Assembly: GCA_945897315.1 (NCBI GenBank)
Contig: CAMDFF010000003.1
Location: 1 to 64,000 of the forward strand
Reading direction: 5' to 3'
DNA: 64,000 nucleotides
DNA from: a candidate division TM6 bacterium UASB124
GTDB taxonomy: Bacteria; Babelota; Babeliae; Babelales; RVW-14
The position numbers were made by a program, and so were the translations under genes. Numbering within the stretch: position 1 is the first letter of the stretch; each line of letters opens with the position of its first letter. The notes below the pieces were generated by a model. That model saw nothing but the letters and a program-made list of their open reading frames with translations, did not search any database and was not told where the DNA came from. Shown one piece after another: positions 18,773 through 29,922 of the stretch.

Positions 18773-19720
18773 GTGAAAAATAGAGTGGTAAAAAAATTAC
18801 TGTTGATGTTCGTTTTCGGGTTCAGTGTGTCATGTGTGCAGGTGTATTGCTCTGCTCCGGCGCCAGCAGTTGAAGATTCATTAGAAGCTCTGATGGCGAA
18901 TTTGAGTGTAGCTCCAGCAGGGGATACTGCTGAGATTGAAGAGTTATGCACAAGACTAGTGCCTTTGCTTGCTCAGATTAATGATGAAACAAGAGCGTCA
19001 GTATCTGCGATGACCGGGAAAAACTTTCAAGAAATGTGTAATTATGGTGTTGAGCATCCTTTATCCGGAGGGACGGCTCAGTTGAGTCGGTCATTAGGCC
19101 TGAGCTCTCCGTTAGTTGATAAGCTGCTTGTGGTGATTCGCAATGATTCTAGTTGGGTTGCTACCGGGAATACTGACAGAGCAATTAGGCAAGTAGTAGA
19201 TCTAACAATTGTATCATTAGATCTATGTAAAGTTATGTGGACTTTGCTCTCCGAAGCATATCCAGAAGAATCTGCTGCAGTAGCGATAAACGACTGCTTG
19301 GTTGGCCCATTATTGACAAATATTATGCAGTATTTGAACACATTGCAAAATGCACAAGAAATAACAGGCGCTCTTATTACAGGCCTGTCGAGCATAATGC
19401 CAAATGCTTCGATGCTGGATTCTTTTCAAATGCATTCAGCGGGCTTTTTGGGGTTCGTACGAGTCTTGTTGTTAAGAATAATAAGCGATGAGGCTATTGA
19501 CTTACGGTACCGCAATGCTATCAGAGAATTGATGCCTCTTGTCGATGCAAGGCTTGCGGTTAGCGCTGTTGTTTCTGTTGAGGGTCGGACTGTACGAAGA
19601 GAAAGTAGTGATAGTAGCGATGAAGAGACTGCTTCTGTTGTTAGGCGAAGAAGCCGTTCGCGCTCTCCTGGCCGAGATGGTAAAGTTGTTGATCGGGATT
19701 GCGATAGAGTTGGTCGCTAA
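18773..19720 (+). CDS. Exported helical protein with an Arg/Ser-rich tail, unknown function
   Basis: A GTG start with AAAGAGGA upstream gives a 315-residue protein with a signal peptide (LLLMFVFGFSVSCVQVYC). The mature protein is predicted mostly alpha-helical. The last ~45 residues are charged and Ser-rich (SSDSSDEE, then RRRSRSRSPGR), like a eukaryotic SR or RS segment. No enzymatic motif is seen. The tail may be a target for host kinases if the protein is delivered into a host cell; that is speculation. Confidence 0.7.
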   Translation: MKNRVVKKLLLMFVFGFSVSCVQVYCSAPAPAVEDSLEALMANLSVAPAGDTAEIEELCTRLVPLLAQINDETRASVSAMTGKNFQEMCNYGVEHPLSGGTAQLSRSLGLSSPLVDKLLVVIRNDSSWVATGNTDRAIRQVVDLTIVSLDLCKVMWTLLSEAYPEESAAVAINDCLVGPLLTNIMQYLNTLQNAQEITGALITGLSSIMPNASMLDSFQMHSAGFLGFVRVLLLRIISDEAIDLRYRNAIRELMPLVDARLAVSAVVSVEGRTVRRESSDSSDEETASVVRRRSRSRSPGRDGKVVDRDCDRVGR

Positions 19721-19747
19721 ATTAGGCGGTGGTTTAAATTTTCTCTC

Positions 19748-20032
19748 ATGATGCAGCTGGCAAATGCTGGCGCTGATGTGAGCCGCTCATTTCGGCATCG
19801 TCGTGAAGGTCGGATGGAAGATAGCGAAGCTGCTTTCGAGCGCGCCATGGAGCTATTTTATCTGATCGGTGAAGACCCAAAAAATAAAACACGACTTAAA
19901 GAAATTCTGCGTGCACGGGCTGTTTACGCTGATTTATACGCGGGCATCAACGAGTTTAATTTCACTGAAGAGTGGCTAGATGGCTACTTCATGGATTTTA
20001 ATTATCTAGCGGCTATCCAGCGCGAGCGATAG
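19748..20032 (+). CDS. Small cytosolic helical protein, unknown function
   Basis: The 94-residue protein has no signal peptide and reads as a helical bundle: an EAAFERAMELFYLIGEDPKNKTRLKEI-like core followed by RARAVYADLYAG. Its balanced charge pattern and codon use look coding. It begins 27 bp after the preceding gene. I cannot name the family. Confidence 0.6.
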   Translation: MMQLANAGADVSRSFRHRREGRMEDSEAAFERAMELFYLIGEDPKNKTRLKEILRARAVYADLYAGINEFNFTEEWLDGYFMDFNYLAAIQRER

Positions 20033-20077
20033 GGTCTTGAAATCTGCTTTTTTACGTAAAATCCTACTGAAAATTGA

Positions 20078-20150
20078 TTTATCAGTATTTTATCGGCATA
20101 ATTAAAATAATAAAAATGCTGATAAAGGGCCGATATTATGCCGATAAAAT
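20078..20150. promoter_or_regulatory. Nested inverted repeats over the fic translation start (probable operator)
   Basis: A perfect 16-bp inverted repeat, ATTTTATCGGCATAAT (20087-20102) and its complement (20135-20150), flanks 32 bp; the right arm contains the fic start codon at 20138. A second pair, TTTATCAG (20078-20085) and CTGATAAA (20119-20126), is interleaved. There is no U-tract, so a protein-binding operator or a start-site hairpin is likelier than a terminator. Confidence 0.6.
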
Positions 20151-21250
20151 TTTCTCCTGTCTATGCTTTGACGCCAAAAACTGTGCAGTGTCTCATGCGC
20201 ATTCAGGCTGCTTGCACAAAAATAGCTGGCTTGCCGCTCACCCCAAAAGTGCTTGCTTCATTACGAGAGACAGCTCGCTTGTACTCTACTCATTACTCAA
20301 CAATGATTGAAGGTAATCGATTGAGCTCTCAGCAAGTAGAGCATGTTGTAAAACATGAAGGTCATTTTCCTGGTCGTGAACGTGACGAGAAAGAGGTGCT
20401 TGGTTACTATGCCGCACTGAAACAGCTTGAGCAGTGGGTAGCAAAGGGTGCAAAAATAAATGAAAAAATTATTCAAACAATGCATGCGATTGTCATGGCA
20501 CATGGAATAGCTACACCAAAACCAACATCGTATCGCGACGGGCAGAATGTTATTCGTGATGGTCGCACTAATCGTATTGTGTACATGCCGCCAGAGGCTA
20601 AAGACGTTGTTGGATTAATGGATGGGCTTATTGATTGGATTAATGCTAGCAAAGAGTTACCATGTCCAATTGTTGCCGCAATTGCGCATTATCAATTTGC
20701 TACAATTCACCCCTATTTTGATGGTAGCGGTCGCACAGCACGTTTACTAACGACAATGATTTTGCACCTTGGTGGTTATGATCTCAAAGGGTTGTATTCG
20801 CTTGAAGAATACTATGCTCGTAATTTAGATGGCTACTACACAGCCATCAGTATTGGTGAATCGCACAACTATTATCTTGGACGTGCTGAAGCTGATATTA
20901 CGCAGTGGATTACCTATTTTGTTGAGGGCATGGCTATTGCGTGTGAGCGGGTACTTGAACAAATGGATGCTGAGGGGCAGAAAGGATTTGCTGATCAAAG
21001 TGATATGTTGCGCACGCTTGATCCTCGCCAGCGCAAAGCACTAGAATTGCTGCAAGCATATGCGGTTGTCACTGCTAAACAAATTGGCGAGCTCTTTGGG
21101 TTGCAACCGCGAACGTGTGCTAAGTTGTGCAAATACTGGGTTGATAGTGGCTTTTTAGTAGTTGTTAATCCATCAAATAAAGCACGGTCGTATGCCATTG
21201 CGCCAACATACGATGATTTGCTTACAATAGCAGCTATGAGAAAATCATAA
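20138..21250 (+). CDS. Fic-family AMP-transferase with C-terminal winged helix
   Basis: The Fic core motif reads HPYFDGSGRTAR (H191 is the catalytic His); the usual Asn of GNGR is Ser here. An inhibitory-helix motif STMIEGN (residues 54-60, pattern S/T-x-x-x-E-G/N) sits N-terminally, as in self-inhibited class II Fic enzymes. The last ~80 residues look like a winged helix-turn-helix (VVTAKQIGELFGLQPRTCAKLCKYW). Fic proteins usually AMPylate target proteins. The HTH plus the inverted repeat over its own start suggest autoregulation. It has an AAAGGG ribosome-binding site. Confidence 0.9.
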   Translation: MPIKFSPVYALTPKTVQCLMRIQAACTKIAGLPLTPKVLASLRETARLYSTHYSTMIEGNRLSSQQVEHVVKHEGHFPGRERDEKEVLGYYAALKQLEQWVAKGAKINEKIIQTMHAIVMAHGIATPKPTSYRDGQNVIRDGRTNRIVYMPPEAKDVVGLMDGLIDWINASKELPCPIVAAIAHYQFATIHPYFDGSGRTARLLTTMILHLGGYDLKGLYSLEEYYARNLDGYYTAISIGESHNYYLGRAEADITQWITYFVEGMAIACERVLEQMDAEGQKGFADQSDMLRTLDPRQRKALELLQAYAVVTAKQIGELFGLQPRTCAKLCKYWVDSGFLVVVNPSNKARSYAIAPTYDDLLTIAAMRKS

Positions 21251-21257
21251 GTAGTTT

Positions 21258-22109
21258 TTACAGGTGCGTCTCTAAGAAAGTCAAAATAGCGTTTCGCGCA
21301 TCTGCGGCTGCATGTGCGTTAACTGCAGCAGTACCGCCGGCACTCATCCAACAATTTAGGCCCTCTCCCCACCACTCTGGGTGGTCACTTGATGGACTAT
21401 AAGCAGCTGTTGGAACAAAATGTCCAGCTCCTGGGCAGCAAAGATGCAAGCGATTAGCGGTAGGTTCGTTTGCTTCAAGCCGTTGCATAATTAAGTTGCC
21501 AAAATAGCCAAGGGTAAATGCAGCAAATCCGTGAGAGGCATACCAGCGTGCCATGCGTTCGTATATGCCGCCACCACCGCCGCCTAAGACAATGATTCCT
21601 GGTCGTGGTCTCATGCTACTGTCATGAAATAGTGTCCCAACCAAGCCCTCTTCGCGGATCTCTCTTCTTGCCATCGTTGGCAACATAGGCAATCTGATGA
21701 TTGTTGTTTCAGTAACATGTTCGTCCCCGCATGTAGCTGTGAGCGTAATGGGCATTGGTCTATCGCCCATTTTAAATGGTGGTGCCATTCGTTCTTTTGG
21801 GAGCATGGACCAAAATAAGCCCATACCATCAATACCACTATATGATCATTCTATTGGTGCTTGCGTGGTGAGGTCAACTTCACCTGCTTCATTCATTTCA
21901 AATACAGCCTGTGATGACCATTCTTGATCATGTATATCTTCTTTGCACGATGCATGCACCGTTATTAGTTCACCCGGTGGCATGCCAGAAATAGTGATTG
22001 CTATTGGTTCATCAAGTAGCGTTTCTGTCTGGCTAACAGTGATTGTTGGTGAAGCAAGCAGCTGGTTGCTGAGTAAGCTGACAGTAAGAAGTATGGTCGT
22101 GAGTTTCAT
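21258..22109 (-). pseudogene. Broken BAAT-type acyl-CoA thioesterase / acyltransferase gene
   Basis: A signal peptide and Bile_Hydr_Trans-type N-terminal domain run from 22109 and stop at a TGA at 21846-21848. The same frame continues at once with YSGIDGMGLFWSM, the family's conserved junction. It then enters the alpha/beta-hydrolase part (PGIIVLGGGGGG, SHGFAAFTLGYFG). After YFGN it jumps directly to a C-terminal LIMQRL...GAGHF stretch, so the central part with the nucleophile Ser and about 100 residues is gone. A nonsense codon plus an internal deletion mark a pseudogene. Confidence 0.8.
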
Positions 22110-22130
22110 ACTGACTTCCTCTCTCCCAGT

Positions 22131-22163
22131 AAAAAGCCCCCGGTGAATATCGGGGGCTTTGAT
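22131..22163 (-). terminator. Intrinsic terminator of gyrB
   Basis: A 10-bp perfect stem (AAAGCCCCCG 22133-22142 with CGGGGGCTTT 22151-22160) has a T run on the minus strand. It lies 16 bp after the gyrB stop. Confidence 0.85.
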
Positions 22164-22178
22164 AATTAACTAATCGCT

Positions 22179-24656
<2,478 letters not shown>

Positions 24657-24766
24657 TCACAAAATCTTTCACACGCTGGGTCATTTATTGTACTCTATCG
24701 AGCGTTGATTGGCGACAAACATGTGAAACGTAAGTATAGCAGAGCTCATACTTAGGATCAAAGTAG

Positions 24767-25261
24767 ATGAATAAAGATGTAATGCGAGATATACATGAAG
24801 CTTTCATGGGGAAAGCGCTCAAGCAAGCGCATGTTGCTCTTTCACACCAAGAAGTGCCGATTGGTGCAGTTGTTGTGGCAAAAGATGGAACGATTATTGG
24901 CCGTGGTTATAATCGAATGGAGACGAGCAAGTGCCAGCTTGCTCACGCTGAGGCACGTGCGATTGCACAAGCATGTAAAAAAATTGGGGATTGGCGATTG
25001 AACGGTTGTACAATATATGTTACCCTTGAGCCCTGTTTGATGTGCATAGGGCTGATTCAGCTTTCGCGAGTTGAAAAAATTGTTTATGGAGCCCCGTCAC
25101 CGCTCTTTGGTAGTGTGTTGAGTTTCATGGCGCTTCCGACGTATGCAAAGCAGTTAAGAATAGAATGTGGCATTAGAGAGCAAGAATGTGTGACTCTTTT
25201 GCAATCTTTTTTTAAAAGAGTACGAAAAGACAGAAAGGATCGTGATGAAAGACAGAGCTAA
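24767..25261 (+). CDS. tadA: tRNA-specific adenosine deaminase TadA
   Basis: The cytidine-deaminase fold has the zinc and catalytic motifs HAE (H60, E62) and PCLMC (C90, C93). It converts A34 to inosine in tRNA-Arg(ACG). The length of 164 residues is typical. Its 3' end overlaps the DksA-like gene by 17 bp, which indicates a two-gene operon. It is divergent from gyrB. Confidence 0.94.
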   Translation: MNKDVMRDIHEAFMGKALKQAHVALSHQEVPIGAVVVAKDGTIIGRGYNRMETSKCQLAHAEARAIAQACKKIGDWRLNGCTIYVTLEPCLMCIGLIQLSRVEKIVYGAPSPLFGSVLSFMALPTYAKQLRIECGIREQECVTLLQSFFKRVRKDRKDRDERQS

Positions 25262-25592
25262 GTTTGTTGCACAAATACGACAAACACTCCTCAACCGCAA
25301 GCAGGAAATGGATGAGGCACTCTCCATGCAGTCTCATGAGAAATTGACCGATGGTGTTGTGCAAGACAGCGCCGACGAAGCCCTCTCGTTGAGCATGGAA
25401 AAGTTGCAGAATTCACTACAGCAAACTGAAATAGAAGAGCTTCGTCTTATGGAAGAGGCTTTAGTGCGCATCGATTCGGGTGAATATGGTCTTTGTTTGG
25501 ACTGTAGCGAACCAATCGCTGAAAAACGCCTGGAGCATTCCCCATTTGCGGCGCGATGTATTGTTTGCCAAGAAGCAGCAGAACAAAAATAA
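25245..25592 (+). CDS. DksA/TraR-family zinc-finger protein
   Basis: The 115-residue protein has an N-terminal helical coiled part and a C4 zinc finger: CLDC, 17 residues, then CIVC, the DksA/TraR hallmark. DksA proteins enter the RNA polymerase secondary channel and modulate initiation, often with ppGpp. ATG 25245 lies 5 nt after GAAAGGA; a GTG at 25242 is too close to it. Overlap with tadA implies translational coupling. The coiled-coil tip residues cannot be matched well enough to call it true DksA. Confidence 0.88.
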   Translation: MKDRAKFVAQIRQTLLNRKQEMDEALSMQSHEKLTDGVVQDSADEALSLSMEKLQNSLQQTEIEELRLMEEALVRIDSGEYGLCLDCSEPIAEKRLEHSPFAARCIVCQEAAEQK

Positions 25593-25599
25593 AGAGCCT

Positions 25600-25674
<75 letters not shown>

Positions 25675-25767
25675 TTCTACGCTCTGCGCCCTAAAGGGCT
25701 TGTAGCTACGAATGGCAGGCCATTTTTTCTAAGAGTAGTGATCATTGATTAAGTCGGCTTGTCCTAC

Positions 25768-25812
25768 GAAGCCGCCTGGGCGTAGTGGGATTGAATTTCG
25801 ATCGACGGCTCC
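25768..25812 (+). pseudogene. Decayed tRNA-Thr copy (tandem duplicate)
   Basis: This stretch repeats the flank and both ends of the tRNA-Thr at 25600 (GCCTG, GGCGTAG, then ATTGAATTTCGATCGACGGCTCC) with the D and anticodon arms deleted. The similarity continues downstream to about 25845, matching 25675-25711. The remainder of this gene-free interval (25675-26034) shows no ORF; it includes AT-rich DNA and the rpsI promoter. Confidence 0.55.
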
Positions 25813-25931
25813 TTCTCTGCTCTGCCCTTTTGGGGCTAGTAGCGATTTTGAGGGCTAATAGAGAGTGGGCGAAGATTATTTAAGTGCAGGTTGTGCAGAA
25901 TTATCTCTCTGGCCAATTCTACTATGGTTTT

Positions 25932-25960
25932 TTGACAAAATAAGTTGGCTGGTGTAAGCT
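25932..25960 (+). promoter_or_regulatory. Probable rpsI promoter
   Basis: A perfect -35 TTGACA (25932-25937) is followed after 17 bp by an extended -10-like TGTAAGCT (hexamer 25955-25960). It lies about 75 bp before rpsI. Confidence 0.5.
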
Positions 25961-26034
25961 TCTAAACAATAAATTAACCGCTCCCAATAAAGTGATATTT
26001 TATCAATTGTACGATTTATCTAGGTTATAGCGTT

Positions 26035-26439
26035 ATGAATAAAACAGTCGTATCATACACCCTGCATGGTGTTGGCCGCCGTAAAGCAGCAGTCGCTCGC
26101 GTATGGCTTAAGCCAGGCAAAGGCTCAATCGAAGTCAACGGTAAAAACTTTACTGAATATTTTGGTACAGATGTTGCACGTAGTGCTGTTGTCTTTCCTC
26201 TGCATATATGTGGAGCAGAAAAATCATTCGATGCATTGGTTTATGTTGCCGGTGGTGGCGAAACTGGCCAATCCGGTGCTATTAAATTGGGCATCGCTCG
26301 AGCGTTGTTGAAATCAAACGAAGCTCTGAGAGGCGTATTAAGACAAAACGACCTCTTAACCGTTGATTCACGCGTTAAAGAGCGTAAAAAACCTGGTCAG
26401 AAGGGCGCTCGCAGAAAATTCCAGTTCGTCAAACGGTAA
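26035..26439 (+). CDS. rpsI: 30S ribosomal protein S9
   Basis: The S9 signatures are present: GVGRRKAAVARV at the N terminus, GGGETGQSGAIKLGIARALL in the centre and the basic tail KKPGQKGARRKFQFVKR reaching the P-site tRNA. Its 134 residues are normal. The usual partner rplM is not upstream; the gene has its own promoter and terminator. Confidence 0.97.
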   Translation: MNKTVVSYTLHGVGRRKAAVARVWLKPGKGSIEVNGKNFTEYFGTDVARSAVVFPLHICGAEKSFDALVYVAGGGETGQSGAIKLGIARALLKSNEALRGVLRQNDLLTVDSRVKERKKPGQKGARRKFQFVKR

Positions 26440-26449
26440 TCGAATTTTA

Positions 26450-26484
26450 TTACAGCTCCACATTTCGTGGAGCTGTAATTTTTT
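26450..26484 (+). terminator. Intrinsic terminator of rpsI
   Basis: A perfect 12-bp stem (TTACAGCTCCAC 26450-26461 with 26467-26478) has a 5-nt loop and is followed by TTTTTT. Confidence 0.92.
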
Positions 26485-26517
26485 GTATGGCCATTTTGTA
26501 CAGAAAACGAGCAATCG

Positions 26518-28425
26518 ATGTGCGGCATAGTCGCTTACACGGGTAAAAGTCTTTGTAGAAATCTTGTTTTGGGCGGCTTAGCGCGGCTTGAATATCGTGG
26601 TTATGATTCAGCCGGTTTTGTTTGCATTGATCAAAAACATGGTCAGTTCAGTTTCGATAAAGAAGCTGGAGGCTCTTCTCCTATAGAGCGCTTAACCGAC
26701 AAAATTCATTTTGATGGTACTGCTGGTATGGCTCACACTCGTTGGGCAACCCATGGTATGGTTGATATAAAAAATGCGCATCCTCATTTTAATTGCAATA
26801 AAACTATAGCTGTTGTCCATAATGGTATTATTGAAGGACACGAGGCTCTGCGTGAGCAGATTTTGGCTCGTGGTCATCAAGTGGTTTCAACGACAGATTC
26901 TGAACTTGCTGCGCACTTATTTAATGACGAAGTTGAGCAACACAAAGATCTAAAATCAGCGGTCATAGCTTTTGTGTCACAAATTCGTGGCGCTTTTGCA
27001 TTTGTTTTCTTGCTTGTTGAGCATCCAGGAACTCTTATTGTGATTCGTCATCGATCTTCAATCGTTATTGGAATAGGGAATGATGAGGCATTTGTAGCGT
27101 CAGACTTTATTGCATTTGCCGATAGAACTAATCGGGTAGTCTTTATGCCTGATGATACGTTTGCGTTTGTGCATCATGATACCGTTGAAATATATGATTT
27201 TTTAGGGCGTCCGATTCCGTACTCGATTCAAACACTTGATCAGTCGTATGTGGAGATTGATAAGGGAGTGTTTGAGCACTTCATGCTTAAAGAAATTTAT
27301 GAGCAAAAACGTGCAATCAATCGTACTATTGGTTTTTGTAAAATGCTTGGTAATCAGTCGTCAGAGGTTTTTCCTCACGGCAATGACCAATGGGCAGCCC
27401 CATTAGATTTTAATGACTCAATCTGGCGGCAGCTTGGACTATCCGTTGAGCAAGTTGTAGGATTGCGTCATATTAATTTGGTTAGTGCTGGTACGTCCTG
27501 GCATGCTGCGTCGATCGCACAGTTTTTCTTTGAGATGATTTGCAAAATACCAACACGAGTTTTTCTTGCCTCTGAGTTTAGATACATGCCTTTTTTTCCA
27601 GAGCAAGACAGTGTTTATATTGTTGTTTCGCAGTCTGGCGAAACGGCTGATACGCTTGAAGCACTGCGTTTGATCAACTCGCATAATGTACCAACGATTG
27701 CCATTACTAATGTTGCCTCCAGTAGCATTGTACGTGAGGCTGGTGGCTTCTTGCCTATGCAGGCTGGGCCGGAGATATCTGTTGCTTCTACAAAAGTCTT
27801 TTCTACGCAACTGGCAACGCTGTACTGGCTGGCAAATCGTATAGCACTAGAGCGTGGTCTCATTACGACAGAAGAGATGTATAATGCTGAAGAGCAGCTT
27901 TGTGTTGCTGCAGAGGTTCTTGAATCTACTATTGAAATGTATAAGTTCAGAATTATCCAAGATTTAGCACCAAAGTATATGCACTATAGCCATTTTATTT
28001 TTCTTGGTCGGCATATTAGCTATCCATTTGCTTTAGAGGCCTCGCTTAAACTCAAAGAAATCTCCTATATTTTTGCGCAGTGTTATCCTGCAGGTGAGCT
28101 TAAGCACGGGCCGATAGCTCTTATTGATGAGCATACGCCGGTAGTTATTTTTTCAGTGTTGGATGATTTATTGTATCGTAAGCTTTTATCAAATGCTTAT
28201 GAGGTGAAAGCCCGTAACGGTCATTTGGTGGTTTTTGCATTTGAAGGACAAGACGAGCTTATCAGTATGGCTGATACTGCCTTCGTCATACCTCCCGTAA
28301 CACCATTGCTTGGGCCACTTGCCATGACTGGTCTTATGCAATTTTTCATTTATCATATTACACGACAATTAGGTATGCCGATTGATAAGCCAAGAAACTT
28401 GGCAAAATCGGTTACCGTCGAGTAA
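26518..28425 (+). CDS. glmS: Glutamine-fructose-6-phosphate aminotransferase
   Basis: The N-terminal nucleophile Cys2 in MCGIVAYTG marks the class II glutaminase domain (with ARLEYRGYDSAG and HTRWATHG). Two SIS domains follow (SQSGETADTLEAL; LKLKEISYIFAQ...GELKHGPIALI), and the protein ends KPRNLAKSVTVE. It makes glucosamine-6-phosphate, the first committed step to UDP-GlcNAc for peptidoglycan and LPS. The 635-residue length is slightly above the 609 of E. coli. In bacteria with a glmS ribozyme it lies just upstream; the 34 bp between the rpsI terminator and this gene leave no room for one. Confidence 0.97.
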   Translation: MCGIVAYTGKSLCRNLVLGGLARLEYRGYDSAGFVCIDQKHGQFSFDKEAGGSSPIERLTDKIHFDGTAGMAHTRWATHGMVDIKNAHPHFNCNKTIAVVHNGIIEGHEALREQILARGHQVVSTTDSELAAHLFNDEVEQHKDLKSAVIAFVSQIRGAFAFVFLLVEHPGTLIVIRHRSSIVIGIGNDEAFVASDFIAFADRTNRVVFMPDDTFAFVHHDTVEIYDFLGRPIPYSIQTLDQSYVEIDKGVFEHFMLKEIYEQKRAINRTIGFCKMLGNQSSEVFPHGNDQWAAPLDFNDSIWRQLGLSVEQVVGLRHINLVSAGTSWHAASIAQFFFEMICKIPTRVFLASEFRYMPFFPEQDSVYIVVSQSGETADTLEALRLINSHNVPTIAITNVASSSIVREAGGFLPMQAGPEISVASTKVFSTQLATLYWLANRIALERGLITTEEMYNAEEQLCVAAEVLESTIEMYKFRIIQDLAPKYMHYSHFIFLGRHISYPFALEASLKLKEISYIFAQCYPAGELKHGPIALIDEHTPVVIFSVLDDLLYRKLLSNAYEVKARNGHLVVFAFEGQDELISMADTAFVIPPVTPLLGPLAMTGLMQFFIYHITRQLGMPIDKPRNLAKSVTVE

Positions 28426-28473
28426 TCTCAGATTAATTCTATTTTTTATTTTGTTTTTGATTAAAGGACCTCC

Positions 28474-29874
28474 ATGCTTAACCTGGCGCTGTACGCTGCT
28501 TATGCAACGTATCTTTCGATTATTGCGATTATTGGTTTTATTGCTTATAAGCACAACCAGCGTGCTGGCGGTGATTATATTTTAGGCGCACGATCACTAC
28601 ATTATGTAGTGACGGCTCTGGCTACTCATGCCAGTGATATGAGCGCGTGGCTTTTTATGAGTATGCCAGCAGCAATTTATACCAAAGGGCTGATTGGTGG
28701 TTGGATTGCGATTGGGCTGACAGTATTTATGTTAATCAACTGGATGGCTGTTGCTCCTCGGTTGCGTACAATGACTGAGTTTCATGGGTCGAGCACGTTA
28801 TCATCATTTTTTGCCAAAAGATTTAACGATATAACTGGCATGTTGCGCATGGTGAGTACAGTGTGTGCATTACTATTTTTGACCTGCTATATCGCCGCAA
28901 ATTTGGCTGCCCTAGGACACTTGTTTGAGTCCGTTTTTAGTTTGCCCTATACGCTTGGTATCAGCTTGGGCACTCTAGTTGTGTTTTATATTTTATTTGG
29001 TGGCTATACCTCTATTGCCTGGATCGACTGCTTTCAGGGTGCATTCTTACTAGGTGCCATTATTATTGTACCTGTTGTTGCGATTGCTTCACTGGGTGGC
29101 TGGGCTGTCGTTGAAGCAGCGGCGTCAAATAAAAATGTTTTTAATTTTTGGCCAACATCAGTTGACTCATTCATTGAATGTTTCTTTTTAGCCGTTGGCT
29201 GGGGGCTTGGTTATTTTGGTCAGCCACACATTATTACCAAATTCATGGGTATTGATGACGCCAAAAATATTAAAAAAGCTCAGTATGTCGGCATTACGTG
29301 GCAGTCCATTACGCTTGCTGCTGCTGTGCTTATTGGTTTTACCGGCATCGCCTTCTTCCCCAATGGGATAGCAAATACAGAATTTATTTTTATTGAGATG
29401 ACAAAAACGCTCTTCCATCCGTTTATTACAGGCTTGATGCTGTGTGCTATTGTTGCATCATCGATTAATGTGATTGGTGCTCAGGTTCTTGCTCTTGCGT
29501 CAGTGATTACCGAAGATATCGTAAAATTTTTCTTTCACACACGTACTAATCGTGGACCTGTCATTGCCCGTTTGAGTGTGCTTGGGATGTGCTTGATTGC
29601 CATGACTGTAGCGTATTTGAATCAGCATCGTGCGATCTATGATCTTGTTCTTTATGCGTGGGGTGGCCTTGGTTGCTCATTTGGTCCATTAGTGTTGGTT
29701 GCACTGCATACCAAACTGAAAAACACTAAGGCGGCGATTTTTAGCGTTGTTATTGGTGCGCTTATCGGCTGTCTATGGCCGCTGCTTAATACTATTGTCC
29801 CCGCTGTTATTGTTGGCTTTCCTATAAGCCTGTTGATTCTCTGGTTTGGATCGTTGGCTGATAAAAAAGTATAA
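28474..29874 (+). CDS. Sodium:solute symporter (SSS family, PutP-like)
   Basis: The 466-residue protein has about 12-13 hydrophobic segments. It has the SSS-family early motif GGDYILGARSL followed by ATHASDMSAWL and, later, GGYTSIAWIDCFQG. These resemble proline/Na+ symporter PutP. It would import proline or a similar small solute with Na+. Substrate specificity is not certain. An AAAGGA ribosome-binding site precedes the ATG. It follows glmS by 48 bp and may share its transcript. Confidence 0.88.
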   Translation: MLNLALYAAYATYLSIIAIIGFIAYKHNQRAGGDYILGARSLHYVVTALATHASDMSAWLFMSMPAAIYTKGLIGGWIAIGLTVFMLINWMAVAPRLRTMTEFHGSSTLSSFFAKRFNDITGMLRMVSTVCALLFLTCYIAANLAALGHLFESVFSLPYTLGISLGTLVVFYILFGGYTSIAWIDCFQGAFLLGAIIIVPVVAIASLGGWAVVEAAASNKNVFNFWPTSVDSFIECFFLAVGWGLGYFGQPHIITKFMGIDDAKNIKKAQYVGITWQSITLAAAVLIGFTGIAFFPNGIANTEFIFIEMTKTLFHPFITGLMLCAIVASSINVIGAQVLALASVITEDIVKFFFHTRTNRGPVIARLSVLGMCLIAMTVAYLNQHRAIYDLVLYAWGGLGCSFGPLVLVALHTKLKNTKAAIFSVVIGALIGCLWPLLNTIVPAVIVGFPISLLILWFGSLADKKV

Positions 29875-29882
29875 AAATATTC

Positions 29883-29913
29883 AAGAGGGGGGCGCATATT
29901 CCCCCTCTTTTAA
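29883..29913. terminator. Bidirectional terminator between convergent genes
   Basis: A 9-bp stem (AAGAGGGGG 29883-29891 with CCCCCTCTT 29901-29909) is followed by T on the plus strand. It separates the symporter gene from the convergent gene ending at 29923. Confidence 0.8.
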
Positions 29914-29922
29914 TAAAACAAT

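Noticed and set aside
21846-21848. In-frame TGA at an expected Gly position, suggesting UGA recoded as Gly
   Set aside because: sufB, the LptE-like gene and others end at TGA with conserved lengths, and this gene also has an internal deletion, so a pseudogene explains it.
26485-26517. glmS ribozyme
   Set aside because: Only about 30 bp separate the rpsI terminator and glmS, too little for the ribozyme core.
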